A stretch of 64,000 nucleotides of DNA from HXMU1428-3 sp965215715 (GCA_965215715.1 OZ244129.1:1612001-1676000), one strand, 5' to 3'; counted from the stretch's first letter, positions 50,598 to 60,575 are shown. Notes: a model not told the origin generated them from the sequence alone. Translations and numbers: made by a program.

Positions 50598-53288
50598 TTA
50601 AGAAGCCGTCAAAGCTGACTTAATCTCATCAACGGCTGCTTGGGCTTTGCTTACATCAGGGCCGCCAGCTTGGGCCATATCGGGGCGACCGCCGCCGCCT
50701 TTGCCGCCAAGGGTTGAGCTACCAATGCGAACCAGGTCAACAGCGCTGAGTTTATTGGTCAGATCATCTGTAACACCTACAGAAATACCGGCTTTGCCGT
50801 CTGATGTGCCAACGATGACCACAACACCTGAGCCGACAGATTTTTTGCCTGCATCAACCATTGAACGCAATTCTTTGGCTGGCAGGTCCTCAATCACCTT
50901 GCCCAAGAAGGCAATACCGGCAACATCTTCAACCTCTTGGCTAGACGAGCTTGTGTCTCCCATCGCCATTTTCTTTTTCAGGTCTGAGACTTGGGTTGTT
51001 AGCTGGCGGCGTTCTGCCATAAGGCTGTCAACGCGCTCCTGCAATTGATGCGGGGCGACTTTTAAAGAGGCTGCCAAGTCTTTAACCAGCTGTTCTTGGT
51101 TGCTTAAATGTTTGCGGGCTGTGTCTCCGGTTAAGGCCTCGATGCGGCGCACGCCTGAGGCAACGGCCCCTTCATTGACCACATGCACAAGACCGATTTG
51201 GCCAGTGTTGGCAACATGTGTGCCGCCGCACAATTCCATCGAATAGACCTGGCCTTGCTTTTCCCCTTGAAGCGCGGTGCCCATGGTGACAACGCGAACT
51301 TCATCGCCATATTTCTCGCCAAACAAAGCCATAGCGCCCGCCTCAATCGCATCGTCAACAGCCATGAGCCGGGTCTCTACGGGCGCATTTTGCAAAATGA
51401 TTTCATTGGCCAGCTGTTCAATTTGGGTGATCTCTTCTTGGTTCATGGGTTTGGGGTGTGAAAAGTCAAATCTTAGGCGTGTGTCATCCACCAATGAGCC
51501 CTTTTGAGCCACATGGCTACCCAAAGTTTCACGCAGGGCTTCATGTAAAAGGTGAGTGGCTGAATGGTTAGCGCGAATGGCTGAGCGGCGCTCATGATTG
51601 ACAACCATTGTGACGGCTTGGCCCAGCTCTACAGTACCTTTTTCAACAATACCTTGGTGAACAAAAAGCTGGCCTAGTTTTTTCTGTGTGTCGGTGACTT
51701 TGAACACCATGTCTTTGCCAAGGCTGATGACACCAGCATCGCCCACTTGGCCGCCAGACTCGCCATAAAAGGGGGTCTGGTTGAGTATAAGGCTGGCCTC
51801 ATCTCCTTTTTTGAGTGTTTTGGTTTGCTTGCCGTCTTTTACCAGCGCTAAGATCTCGCCCTCTCCTTTTTCTTGGGCGTAGCCGAGGAAGTCTGTGGCG
51901 CCATGGGCTTCTAGAATTTCAAACCAAACGCTTTCATCAGCTGCATCACCAGAGCCTTTCCAGTTTTTGCGCGCTTCTTGGCGTTGCAGCTCCATGGCAG
52001 CATTAAAGCCATCCTGGTCAACATCAATACCGCGGGCCTTTAAAGCGTCTTCAGTTAGATCGAGCGGAAAGCCATAAGTGTCATAGAGCTTAAAGGCCAC
52101 ATCACCTTTAAAAGTATCACCCTTTGAAAGCCCTTCAGATTCCTCATCCAATAATTTTAAGCCGCGCTCTAGAGTTTTGCGGAAGCGTGTTTCTTCCAGC
52201 ATCAGCGTTTCTGTTATCAAGCTTTCGCCGCGCACCAGATCAGGATAGGCCTGGCCCATTTCTCTTACCAATGAGGGCACCAGCTTGTGCATGAGTGGTT
52301 CATTGGCGCCCAGCAATTGCGCATGGCGCATGGCGCGGCGCATGATGCGGCGCAGCACATAGCCGCGCCCTTCATTAGATGGTAAAACGCCATCAGCGAT
52401 TAGGAAGCTGGATGAGCGCAAATGATCAGCAATGACCCGGTGTGAGGCTTGGCGCTCACCTTTATCATCAACACCAAGCGCGTCGATTGAAGAGGCAATC
52501 AGGTTTTTAAACAGATCGGTTTCATAATTATCATGGGTGCCTTGCAACACAGCGGCGATCCGCTCTAGCCCCATGCCAGTGTCAATGGAGGGTTTGGGCA
52601 GGTTGACCCGATCGCTTTCGGTTTGTTCATATTGCATGAACACCAAATTCCAAATTTCAATAAACCGGTCGCCATCCTCATCGGCCGAGCCGGGAGGACC
52701 GCCAGGGATTTTATCGCCATGGTCAAAGAAAATTTCTGAGCACGGGCCACACGGGCCGGTCTCACCCATGGACCAAAAATTATCGCTGGTGGGAATGCGG
52801 ATGATTTTGTCATCTGAAAAGCCTGCCACTTTTTTCCAAATTTTGGCCGCTTCTTCATCTTCTGAATATACGGTGACCAGCAGGCGGTTTGCATCCAAAT
52901 CAAAGGTTTTGGTGATCAGCTCCCAGGCGAAATTGATGGCGTCGTCTTTAAAATAGTCGCCAAAGGAAAAATTGCCGAGCATTTCGAAAAAGGTGTGATG
53001 GCGCGCTGTGTAGCCGACATTGTCCAAATCATTATGTTTGCCCCCGGCGCGCACGCACTTTTGGCTGGAGGTGGCGCGGGTGTAATCGCGCGCTTCAATG
53101 CCTGTAAATACATTTTTAAAGGGCACCATACCGGCGTTGGTGAACATTAAGGTTGGGTCGTTATTTGGCACAAGCGAGCTTGAAGGCACAATTTGATGGC
53201 CCTTATTGCCAAAATAGTCCAAAAATGTTTGTCGAATTTCATTTACACCGGTCATTGAGATATCACTTTTAACGTTTCCATATGCCAT
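50598..53288 (-). CDS. alaS: Alanyl-tRNA synthetase
   Basis: Class II synthetase of 896 residues. The catalytic domain begins EIRQTFLDYFGNKGHQIVPSSSLVPNNDPTLMF; the editing domain has NHSATHLLHEALRE (HxxxH zinc site) and the C-terminal cysteine/histidine motif MELCGGTHV; a GGKGGGGRPDMAQAGG glycine-rich end closes the C-Ala domain. Start at 53288 has AAAAGG upstream; an internal ATG at 53255 is equally compatible with the family start. It is followed leftward by a rhizobial repeat, and its neighbour recA is a usual partner. Confidence 0.97.
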   Translation of the reverse strand: MAYGNVKSDISMTGVNEIRQTFLDYFGNKGHQIVPSSSLVPNNDPTLMFTNAGMVPFKNVFTGIEARDYTRATSSQKCVRAGGKHNDLDNVGYTARHHTFFEMLGNFSFGDYFKDDAINFAWELITKTFDLDANRLLVTVYSEDEEAAKIWKKVAGFSDDKIIRIPTSDNFWSMGETGPCGPCSEIFFDHGDKIPGGPPGSADEDGDRFIEIWNLVFMQYEQTESDRVNLPKPSIDTGMGLERIAAVLQGTHDNYETDLFKNLIASSIDALGVDDKGERQASHRVIADHLRSSSFLIADGVLPSNEGRGYVLRRIMRRAMRHAQLLGANEPLMHKLVPSLVREMGQAYPDLVRGESLITETLMLEETRFRKTLERGLKLLDEESEGLSKGDTFKGDVAFKLYDTYGFPLDLTEDALKARGIDVDQDGFNAAMELQRQEARKNWKGSGDAADESVWFEILEAHGATDFLGYAQEKGEGEILALVKDGKQTKTLKKGDEASLILNQTPFYGESGGQVGDAGVISLGKDMVFKVTDTQKKLGQLFVHQGIVEKGTVELGQAVTMVVNHERRSAIRANHSATHLLHEALRETLGSHVAQKGSLVDDTRLRFDFSHPKPMNQEEITQIEQLANEIILQNAPVETRLMAVDDAIEAGAMALFGEKYGDEVRVVTMGTALQGEKQGQVYSMELCGGTHVANTGQIGLVHVVNEGAVASGVRRIEALTGDTARKHLSNQEQLVKDLAASLKVAPHQLQERVDSLMAERRQLTTQVSDLKKKMAMGDTSSSSQEVEDVAGIAFLGKVIEDLPAKELRSMVDAGKKSVGSGVVVIVGTSDGKAGISVGVTDDLTNKLSAVDLVRIGSSTLGGKGGGGRPDMAQAGGPDVSKAQAAVDEIKSALTAS

Positions 53289-53397
53289 ATAAGGCCTTTT
53301 ATCAGGGCTTTAAAGCCAGCGCTATAGACAATTTTGCAGAATTCAAAATTTGTCTGGTGCCTGGGGTCGTTTTTTATAGATTATTGCGGCCCTTGAC

Positions 53398-53430
53398 AAA
53401 AAAATCCCTGCCTTTTGATTAAGACAGGGA
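53398..53430 (-). terminator. Rho-independent terminator of the small Cys-rich secreted gene
   Basis: Stem TCCCTG.CTT / AAG.CAGGGA (53405-53430) with loop TTGATT and one mismatch; a 7-base T run follows on the minus strand (53398-53404). Confidence 0.8.
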
Positions 53431-53474
53431 GACGTTTTAGGAGGGGAGGGTTTCAATTCTTATAAGGAATGGGG

Positions 53475-53822
53475 TTATCGTTTAAATTTTAGCTTTTGGC
53501 GTGGTTTGTAACTCTTGATGATGGCACTGTTGCGCTCGCGGTTGCCAGATGATGTGTAGTCATTGCTGGCGCTATCAACCCCATTGCCGCCACCATGGCT
53601 GTGGCCGCTACATTGTGTGACCACACTATTGGCACAGGCCAGCCGGGCTTTGTAATTATTGGGATGTTGGGCGTTACACCCTTCAATCCCATTGTTTACG
53701 CACGCCCCATTTGAATGGGCAGAGGCTGTTGCGGCTAGCACTGAGGTGAAAAACAAAACTGTCAAAACAGTAAAGACCAAGCGGCTTTGAGCGGATGAGG
53801 ATTGGGTGAATGAAGCTGTCAT
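53475..53822 (-). CDS. Small secreted cysteine-containing protein
   Basis: A 115-residue exported protein, family unknown. Signal peptide about 1-35 (long hydrophobic core, cleavage after ASA). The mature part has four cysteines in two pairs (ACVNNGIEGC and ACANSVVTQC) that likely form disulfides, then a GHSHGGGNG linker and a basic, unstructured tail (KSYKPRQKLKFKR). It sits between recA and alaS with its own terminator and has no evident tie to either. Confidence 0.7.
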   Translation of the reverse strand: MTASFTQSSSAQSRLVFTVLTVLFFTSVLAATASAHSNGACVNNGIEGCNAQHPNNYKARLACANSVVTQCSGHSHGGGNGVDSASNDYTSSGNRERNSAIIKSYKPRQKLKFKR

Positions 53823-53899
53823 AATAAATTTCCTTTACACATTTTGTTTATTTATCAGGTTCACTTCATTGGTCGCGCTTGGGTGCTAAATGGTTCATA

Positions 53900-53930
53900 A
53901 AAAAAATGCCCCGCTAAAGAACGGGGCATT
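53900..53930 (-). terminator. Rho-independent terminator of recA
   Basis: AATGCCCCG (53905-53913) and CGGGGCATT (53922-53930) form a perfect 9-bp stem; the minus-strand continuation is a T run. It lies 38 bp past the recA stop. Confidence 0.9.
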
Positions 53931-53967
53931 GATTTGGTCTAACTTTACTGGTGTTTAAAAGGTTTTC

Positions 53968-55065
53968 TTACCCTTCTAAAGCTTCAGGAGGGATATCCTC
54001 TTCTTCATCTTTCACCGGATCGCCATCTAAAATTTGCTCGGCAATGAGACCGGCATTACGGCGGATCGCGGTTTCAATCTCCTCAGCAATATCTGGGTGT
54101 TCTCTTAAGAACTTTTTGGCGTTTTCGCGGCCCTGGCCTATTTTTTCACCGCCATAGGCATACCAGGCACCTGATTTCTCAATGGTTTCAGCTTTCACCC
54201 CAAGGTCTAGCAATTCACCGGTCTTGGAAATGCCCTCGCCATACATAATGTCAAATTCAACCTGGCGGAACGGAGGGGCGACTTTGTTTTTCACCACTTT
54301 GACCCGGGTTTGATTGCCAACCACTTCATCGCGGTCTTTAATTTGGCCGATGCGGCGAATGTCAAGACGCACAGAGGAATAAAACTTCAGCGCATTGCCG
54401 CCTGTTGTTGTCTCTGGCGAGCCAAACATCACGCCGATCTTCATGCGGATCTGGTTGATGAAGATGACCATGGTTTTGGATTTGGAAATTGAGCCAGTTA
54501 ATTTGCGCAAGGCTTGGCTCATCAGCCGGGCTTGCAGGCCTGGCAAACTGTCACCCATCTCCCCTTCAAGTTCTGCGCGCGGCGTTAAGGCGGCCACACT
54601 GTCGATCACCAGAACATCAACGGCGCCAGAGCGCACCAATGTATCAGCAATCTCCAAGGCTTGCTCGCCAGTATCAGGTTGGGAGATCAGCAGATCATCA
54701 ATATTGACCCCTAGTTTGCGGGCATAGGCTGGGTCAACAGCATGTTCTGCATCAACAAAGGCACAAACGCCGCCAACCTTTTGCGACTCAGCCACTGTGT
54801 GCAGCGCCAGGGTGGTTTTACCAGAGCTTTCTGGCCCATAAATTTCAATGATACGCCCGCGCGGCAAACCGCCGATGCCCAGCGCAATATCAAGCCCTAA
54901 AGAACCGGTTGAGACGGCATCAACATCCACCTCGAACCCTTCTGTTCCGAGCCGCATAATGGAGCCTTTGCCAAAATTCTTTTCAATCTGTGACAGCGCA
55001 GATTGCAGCGCCTTGTCCTTATCCATCAGATCCCCTTCAATCACCTGCAAACCAACATTGGCCAT
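53968..55065 (-). CDS. recA: Recombinase RecA
   Basis: DNA strand-exchange protein and SOS co-protease, 365 residues. Walker A GPESSGKTTLALH, the conserved INQIRMKIGVMFGSPETTTGGNALKFY-type L2 region, and an acidic C-terminal tail (DPVKDEEEDIPPEALEG) are all present. N-terminal start is preceded by a good GGAG-type site (AAGAGGAGATCGG on the minus strand). A one-mismatch LexA-type box lies 55 bp upstream (55120-55134). Confidence 0.98.
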   Translation of the reverse strand: MANVGLQVIEGDLMDKDKALQSALSQIEKNFGKGSIMRLGTEGFEVDVDAVSTGSLGLDIALGIGGLPRGRIIEIYGPESSGKTTLALHTVAESQKVGGVCAFVDAEHAVDPAYARKLGVNIDDLLISQPDTGEQALEIADTLVRSGAVDVLVIDSVAALTPRAELEGEMGDSLPGLQARLMSQALRKLTGSISKSKTMVIFINQIRMKIGVMFGSPETTTGGNALKFYSSVRLDIRRIGQIKDRDEVVGNQTRVKVVKNKVAPPFRQVEFDIMYGEGISKTGELLDLGVKAETIEKSGAWYAYGGEKIGQGRENAKKFLREHPDIAEEIETAIRRNAGLIAEQILDGDPVKDEEEDIPPEALEG

Positions 55066-55119
55066 TACCGATCTCCTCTTATTCCATGACTGATGATAAA
55101 CATCAATTTAAGAATGAAT

Positions 55120-55134
55120 GTACCATATTTGTTC
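55120..55134. promoter_or_regulatory. Possible LexA (SOS) box upstream of recA
   Basis: GTACCATATTTGTTC matches the alphaproteobacterial SOS pattern GTTC-N7-GTTC with one mismatch (GTAC in the left half). It is 55 bp from the recA start, a sensible operator position. No box of this kind was found at uvrB. Confidence 0.4.
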
Positions 55135-55263
55135 TTATTTTGGCAATAGGGATTAACTTATTGAAATACAATAATTAATTTATTTATGTTTATTTTTTGT
55201 TCCTAAAATGAATCAGAAAACGAAATGTGGAAAAAATGACAGAGACAATTGGCGTGATTATCT

Positions 55264-57231
55264 TCAAGCACTTTGCGCTATTTTAGGCTGATTTGAATGT
55301 TTAAGATATTCAAGAGTGTCATCTTGTGGCAAGGGTTTGCTAAAATAAAACCCTTGAATTATGTGCAGATCCATCTTGTTAAGGATTTCTAGTTGTTCTT
55401 GGTTTTCAACCCCTTCAACAACACATTCTAATTCAAGATTATTGCACAATTGCGCCATGGCATGGATGATGTTTTGGGTGGCTTGGCTTTGTTCCAATCC
55501 TTCGATAAATTCGCGATCTATTTTTACACGGTCAATTGGCAGACGGTGTAAATAGCTGAGGCAAGAAAAACCGGTGCCAAAGTCATCCAACGCGATTTTA
55601 CACCCTAAATTACGTAATAAATGCAGCCCTTCCAGAGCGCGATCATAATCTTGCATAATAGCTGTTTCTGTTATTTCAAAGGTTATGCGCTTTGGGCTTA
55701 TTTCCGATTGATTGATAATGCTCATTAATTTCAACGTGGACTCATGGGAGCACAGATCAAAGGTTGATAAGTTAAAGGAAACATGAGTCGTTTTTGGCCA
55801 AAGGGCAACTGTGCCCAGTGTTTTTTCTAATAAGATATGGGTTAGCTGGCTGATCATTCCGTTTTGTTCAGCTGAGCGGATGAAAACGTTGGGTGAAACA
55901 TTGCCCAGTACGGCGTTGTTCCAGCGGGCAAGGGCTTCAAAACTGATCACTTCATTGGTCTTGGTGTTAATCACGGGTTGATAAACAACTGATAATTCTT
56001 GATCCAGATTAGAGTCTCGCAATAGATGAGCAATGAAGCTAACTTCGCGGATGATGGTCTCATGTTCTTGGGAAAACATGGCCACGGTCCCTTTTGCCTT
56101 TTGTTTAGAATAACAAAGCGCGTAATCTGCCCGCTCAAATAATGTTTCTGGTGTCTGACCAGATTCGGGAAAATTTGCAAAACCTATTGTGCCAGCAATT
56201 TGAGCACACCCTTCTCTTAATTGAAATGGGGCTTTGAGGCTTTCACAGATCTGATTGCCAAAATCTAATATCTCTTTTTTCTCACCGGGTTGTTCAATGA
56301 TGATACCAAATTCATCACCACCTAGCCGGGCTAGAAATACTTGCTCATCACATAAATGACTTAGCCTATCACTGGTATCAGCTAATAATTTGTCACCTGC
56401 TGGATGACCAAACAAATCATTGACCTGTTTGAACCCATCTAAATCGAGAACCCCAATAACAAAAGGTGCCTTGGAAACTTTGCGCTGTTTGAGCATTTTT
56501 TGAATTTTGGCGAAAAAACACCGCCGATTAGGTAAATCTGTTAAACTGTCTATGTTTGCTAATTTTACATTTTCTTCGTTTAAGGTTTGCAAGGTTTGAC
56601 TTTGTAGTTCTAGCTTTTGTTGGTTTTCAATCAGATTGGTGAAATCTTTAAAATAGCGGAACATAATCAGCAACATTGCGCCAACAACCATAAAGATATT
56701 CACCGCAATGGCATTGAAAACTGTTTGTTCGTGAAACATGAAATAGATGAGTGCGGGAAAGACAATCACAGCTGTGATGATGAGGGCCGACTGGTATAGA
56801 TGCATTAAGCAAGTGATCGCGCAAACAGCGGTTAGACAAATAAAAAAGGCGGTATGACTTTGGGTATAGGCATTGCCAAATTGAAATAAGATCAGGGCCC
56901 AGACAATGCCAAGCAGCCCGACCGCGAAGGCTGCATAATTAATCGCTTGCAGGCGTTTTACAATCTGCATGTCGCTCATCTTATCGGGGACGGCTTTGAT
57001 AAAGCCAATTGATCTGGAAATGGCAACAAGTGTTAAAAGAGCTGGCAAAATTACTGTCAAATAGATCGGGGCAAGATATAGATGAGAGTATGTGAGGGCA
57101 TACATGTTAATCAGGACAATGGCGTACATAAAGGGCACTTGGGTAGAAAGCGCCTTAAAACGAGCCCTGTTCAGCTCAGGATTATCCTGGCAAACATCAA
57201 AAACAATTGCTTTTATCTTTGAAATACTCAT
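55264..57231 (-). CDS. Membrane GGDEF-EAL cyclic-di-GMP protein
   Basis: A 655-residue inner-membrane protein (ATG 57231 chosen; an in-frame GTG lies 9 bp upstream). Six membrane helices occupy about residues 30-210, followed by a short coiled coil. The GGDEF domain has an intact LGGDEFGIII and the EAL domain an intact EALARWN, DDFGTGFSCLSYL and KIDREFI. Both synthesis and breakdown of c-di-GMP are therefore possible. No sensory domain is recognised in the membrane part, which resembles a MASE-like module. Single gene. Confidence 0.9.
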   Translation of the reverse strand: MSISKIKAIVFDVCQDNPELNRARFKALSTQVPFMYAIVLINMYALTYSHLYLAPIYLTVILPALLTLVAISRSIGFIKAVPDKMSDMQIVKRLQAINYAAFAVGLLGIVWALILFQFGNAYTQSHTAFFICLTAVCAITCLMHLYQSALIITAVIVFPALIYFMFHEQTVFNAIAVNIFMVVGAMLLIMFRYFKDFTNLIENQQKLELQSQTLQTLNEENVKLANIDSLTDLPNRRCFFAKIQKMLKQRKVSKAPFVIGVLDLDGFKQVNDLFGHPAGDKLLADTSDRLSHLCDEQVFLARLGGDEFGIIIEQPGEKKEILDFGNQICESLKAPFQLREGCAQIAGTIGFANFPESGQTPETLFERADYALCYSKQKAKGTVAMFSQEHETIIREVSFIAHLLRDSNLDQELSVVYQPVINTKTNEVISFEALARWNNAVLGNVSPNVFIRSAEQNGMISQLTHILLEKTLGTVALWPKTTHVSFNLSTFDLCSHESTLKLMSIINQSEISPKRITFEITETAIMQDYDRALEGLHLLRNLGCKIALDDFGTGFSCLSYLHRLPIDRVKIDREFIEGLEQSQATQNIIHAMAQLCNNLELECVVEGVENQEQLEILNKMDLHIIQGFYFSKPLPQDDTLEYLKHSNQPKIAQSA

Positions 57232-57315
57232 ACGCCACACTCAATAAACTACGACGATAGAATAAGAAAAAAACAATAAATTTACGTTAAAGGGAGCTGG
57301 GTCTTAACGGAATGT

Positions 57316-59943
57316 TTACGAATTATTGCCGTCTAAGACATCTTTTACTGTTGCTGCCAGTTGTTTTAGGGAAAATGGCTTGGGCAAGAATGTAAATTTT
57401 TCATTCTTATCCAAATTTTTGTCAAAGGCATCTTCAGCGTAACCAGAGATAAAGATAACTTTTACATTGGGCAATGTTTCTCGTAACTGGGTGAGCATGG
57501 TTGGGCCATCCATTTCCGGCATCATGACGTCTGAGATCACCAAGTCAATGCGCCCATCGTGGTCTTTGACCACATCTAAGGCATGCAAACCGGTCGAGGC
57601 TTCTAGCACCTTGTATCCACGTGTTGACAGGGCGCGGGCGGCAAAACTTCTGACAGCTTCTTCGTCTTCAACCAACAATACGCATTCTGATCCAGTGAGG
57701 TCTTTTGGCACTTCTGGTGTTGTTGGTTCTGGTGCAGGCAGTGATTGCGGGGCCTCATCTTCAATGTGGCGGGGCAGATAAACTTTAAAACTGGTGCCTT
57801 TGCCAGGTTCACTATCAACAAAAATAAAGCCATCTGTTTGCTTAACAATGCCATAGACCATGGAAAGGCCAAGCCCGGTGCCTTTGCCGATATCCTTGGT
57901 GGTGAAAAATGGTTCAAAGATTTTATCGATGACTTCTTGGGGCATGCCTGTGCCGGTATCGTTAATCTCTAAGAGCACATATTCGCCAGGTGTTAGTCCG
58001 CGCTTTTCTTCGTCAAGCGAGCGATGTTCTGCGATGTTTTCAGTACGCAATGTTAATGTTCCGCCCTCGCTCATGGCATCGCGAGCATTCACAGCTAAAT
58101 TGATAATGACTTGGTCAAATTGATGGTGATCAGCACGCACAGTCCACAGATCTCTCCCATGTTCAACGTTTAGATCTATTTTTTCTCCCAATAATCTGGA
58201 GAGCATGGCCGTTACATCTTGGATCACATCATTCAGGGATAAAACTTCAGGCCGCAGGGTTTGCTGACGGGAAAAGGCCAAGAGTTGGCGCACCAAACTG
58301 GCGGCCCGATTGGCGTTTTGCTTGATATGCATCATATCTTTAAAGGCTGGGTCCGTTGGGCGGTGGCTTCCAATTAGCAAATCGCAATAGCCAATGATGG
58401 CTGTCAGCACATTGTTAAAGTCATGAGCAATGCCGCCTGCCAACTGGCCAACCGCTTGCATTTTTTGACTTTGGGCAAATTGTTCTTCCAATGCGCGTTG
58501 CTTGGAGGTGTCAATGGCGTAAATGATGGCCACAGCGCCCTCTTCTGCCATGTCTCTGGCAGGGGAAAGGAATAAACGGCCAGAGCGTTTTTCGCCTGAG
58601 ATAAATTGCACATCAACGGGAGCGATCACGGCATTGCCTTGGCCTGCCCCTTCAAGCGCTTGGGTTAAATCTTGTGATTGTTCAGAATCAATGAGGGGGA
58701 AAATATTATCAGCTTGAGAATTGTCACTCGCTCCTTGGCCTAACAAGGTACGAAATGACCCGTTGGCATTGGAAATCGTACCGTCGGCATGAATGGTGGC
58801 AATGCCAATAGGTGCAGAGTGATAAAATTGCTCTAGGCGCATTTCCGTCATGCGTTGGGGTTCAAATAACAAAGGTGCATCTTCGGCACGGAAGGCAACA
58901 ACGCCATAATAGCCCGGGTCTTGGGCTGCCTCTTGTGTTTGGGCCTCTTGGGCATCGACCCCTTCAGGGTTCATGGGGCGACCATAAAGAATGGTGCTGA
59001 CAGTGGTACCATCGGAGGCGACCAAATCATAATATTGCACGGCCCTTAATTGAGAATAAGGGGTGAGTGCTTGTTGTAACAATTGCACCCCTTCCATAGG
59101 CATAATGGAGCTGATGTTTAAGCCGCCGCGCGTCGCCCCTTCAAATCCCAACCAATTGGACATGGTACCGTTCATGTATAAAATGTCGCCTTGGGTATCA
59201 AGTGTGAAAAAGCCCATTGGGGCTTGTTCAAATTGCTGCACGGCTATGTTTAGATCTTTATATTCAAGGTCACGTTGAGATCGCTCTAAGGTGACATCTG
59301 TTAGCCGCCAAACAACCCCTTTGGCGTGGCCAATTTTGTCTTTCACTTGTAATGGGCGCACTGAAATGCGCAACCAGCGCACAGGAGGCATGGCTGCTTG
59401 TTCATTTTCTTTTGAAGGGTCAATTTCGGCCAAGGGTTCAACAATGGCGAACTCATCTTCCCAAACACGTCCTTGGGTCGCGGCTTGGCACAAGCGGTAT
59501 AACGGCTCTGCTATTGACGGATCGCCTGAGAAAAAACTTTCAATTGTTGGGACTTGTTTATCACGGGCGCGGCCCAAAACATGGAAGTAGGCATCATTGG
59601 TGTACAGCACCTCGCCTTTTTCATTGGTAATGAGCATGCCGTCTGTGAGTTGGTCGGCATAGGCTGCAAAGATATTTGCATCTGACTCGTTTGCCCCAAG
59701 TTCCACAATCCCCGCGGAATAGGCCAAAAGCGCAAACACGCCTATGGTTGCCAAGATCGCCAATATGCCCATTAAGAACAGATTAAATTCTTGCAGAAAA
59801 AATCCGGCAACTAACACCAAGGCAAACAAGCCAAGGCATAGCAGGGTTCTTAATTTTCCAGGCCGTAATAGGTGTGTAAGAAAACGACCCTCTTCTATCA
59901 AATCAGACTTTTGAGGATCCATAGGCACATTCACTTCACTCAT
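57316..59943 (-). CDS. cckA: Cell-cycle hybrid histidine kinase CckA
   Basis: 875-residue membrane hybrid kinase that in Caulobacter feeds phosphate through ChpT to CtrA. Two N-terminal helices (about 32-73) are followed by PAS domains (about 90-200, 240-350 and 370-480), the H-box GGIAHDFNNVLTAIIGYCDL, an ATPase domain with NLAVNARDAM and GTGLGLSMVYGIVKQ, and a C-terminal receiver with VISDVMMPEMDGPTML. All catalytic motifs are intact. Location near recA/alaS is common in Rhizobiales. chpT and ctrA are not in the window. Confidence 0.93.
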   Translation of the reverse strand: MSEVNVPMDPQKSDLIEEGRFLTHLLRPGKLRTLLCLGLFALVLVAGFFLQEFNLFLMGILAILATIGVFALLAYSAGIVELGANESDANIFAAYADQLTDGMLITNEKGEVLYTNDAYFHVLGRARDKQVPTIESFFSGDPSIAEPLYRLCQAATQGRVWEDEFAIVEPLAEIDPSKENEQAAMPPVRWLRISVRPLQVKDKIGHAKGVVWRLTDVTLERSQRDLEYKDLNIAVQQFEQAPMGFFTLDTQGDILYMNGTMSNWLGFEGATRGGLNISSIMPMEGVQLLQQALTPYSQLRAVQYYDLVASDGTTVSTILYGRPMNPEGVDAQEAQTQEAAQDPGYYGVVAFRAEDAPLLFEPQRMTEMRLEQFYHSAPIGIATIHADGTISNANGSFRTLLGQGASDNSQADNIFPLIDSEQSQDLTQALEGAGQGNAVIAPVDVQFISGEKRSGRLFLSPARDMAEEGAVAIIYAIDTSKQRALEEQFAQSQKMQAVGQLAGGIAHDFNNVLTAIIGYCDLLIGSHRPTDPAFKDMMHIKQNANRAASLVRQLLAFSRQQTLRPEVLSLNDVIQDVTAMLSRLLGEKIDLNVEHGRDLWTVRADHHQFDQVIINLAVNARDAMSEGGTLTLRTENIAEHRSLDEEKRGLTPGEYVLLEINDTGTGMPQEVIDKIFEPFFTTKDIGKGTGLGLSMVYGIVKQTDGFIFVDSEPGKGTSFKVYLPRHIEDEAPQSLPAPEPTTPEVPKDLTGSECVLLVEDEEAVRSFAARALSTRGYKVLEASTGLHALDVVKDHDGRIDLVISDVMMPEMDGPTMLTQLRETLPNVKVIFISGYAEDAFDKNLDKNEKFTFLPKPFSLKQLAATVKDVLDGNNS

Positions 59944-60087
59944 GAGCGCGAATTTAACTGATTCGCGCGGCCAGCTGGGGCACTTTTATGGCTCTATTCA
60001 CAAGCCAAAAAGAATGCCTCGTTTGTTTTTTGGATAAAACCTATTTTCCAAAAGAACTTTAAATTTTTCATGGGGTTAGTTTAGGGC

Positions 60088-60143
60088 AAAAACAGAGCTT
60101 TACACAATGTTTGCAAGGCAAAACATTGTGTAAAAAGCTCTGT
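60088..60143 (-). terminator. Long hairpin terminator after the 49-residue membrane-protein gene
   Basis: ACAGAGCTTTACACAATGTTT (60092-60112) pairs with 60121-60143 apart from a two-base bulge, giving a stem of about 21 bp with the loop GCAAGGCA. On the minus strand five T follow (60086-60090). It lies 30 bp past the stop of the gene at 60173. Confidence 0.7.
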
Positions 60144-60172
60144 GTGCGTCTCATTTGTGCGTTGAAAGAGAT

Positions 60173-60322
60173 TTATTCACGCAGTAACGTGACCATGGCA
60201 ATAAAGACTGCTGGAAGTAATCCCATCCATATCCATATTGGGTCACCACCATTGGAAATCCAAAAAGCGGCCAAAAGCCATAAGAAGGCACCTAAAACCA
60301 GTAGATTACTTAGTAATTTCAT
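60173..60322 (-). CDS. 49-residue membrane protein
   Basis: Short gene read from ATG 60322 to TAA at 60173: MKLLSNLLVLGAFLWLLAAF, then WISNGGDPIWIWMGLLPAVF and IAMVTLLRE. Two hydrophobic helices are joined by a short polar loop, with charged ends, typical of a small inner-membrane protein. Support comes from coding-like composition and a strong hairpin terminator right behind it. The ribosome-binding site is weak (GGGA about 12 bp upstream). Family not recognised. Confidence 0.6.
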   Translation of the reverse strand: MKLLSNLLVLGAFLWLLAAFWISNGGDPIWIWMGLLPAVFIAMVTLLRE

Positions 60323-60575
60323 TGTGTTTATGTCCCATTTTAAGACACGTTGTTTCCTGTTACCCTATAAAGAGCAATTGGTGTGCCAGGCCTGTTTTGG
60401 GACCTTTTGGGACTTTTTTCTTTTTAACGCGCTCCTAGCTATGCATTTTAAGCCCCCTTTGGAGAGCATTTAATTGGCGTTGAGAAAAGAAAAGGTTTGC
60501 GATAGTGTTCTGTTTTCTTGACTGTTCCGGTCTTTTTCACACTGACCCTTTCGATTAAGCTTTGAGATAAAATTC

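Noticed and set aside
60111..60473. 120-residue + strand open frame upstream of cysK
   Set aside because: Its start lies inside a hairpin and it is antisense to the better-supported 49-residue membrane-protein gene; the translation looks random.
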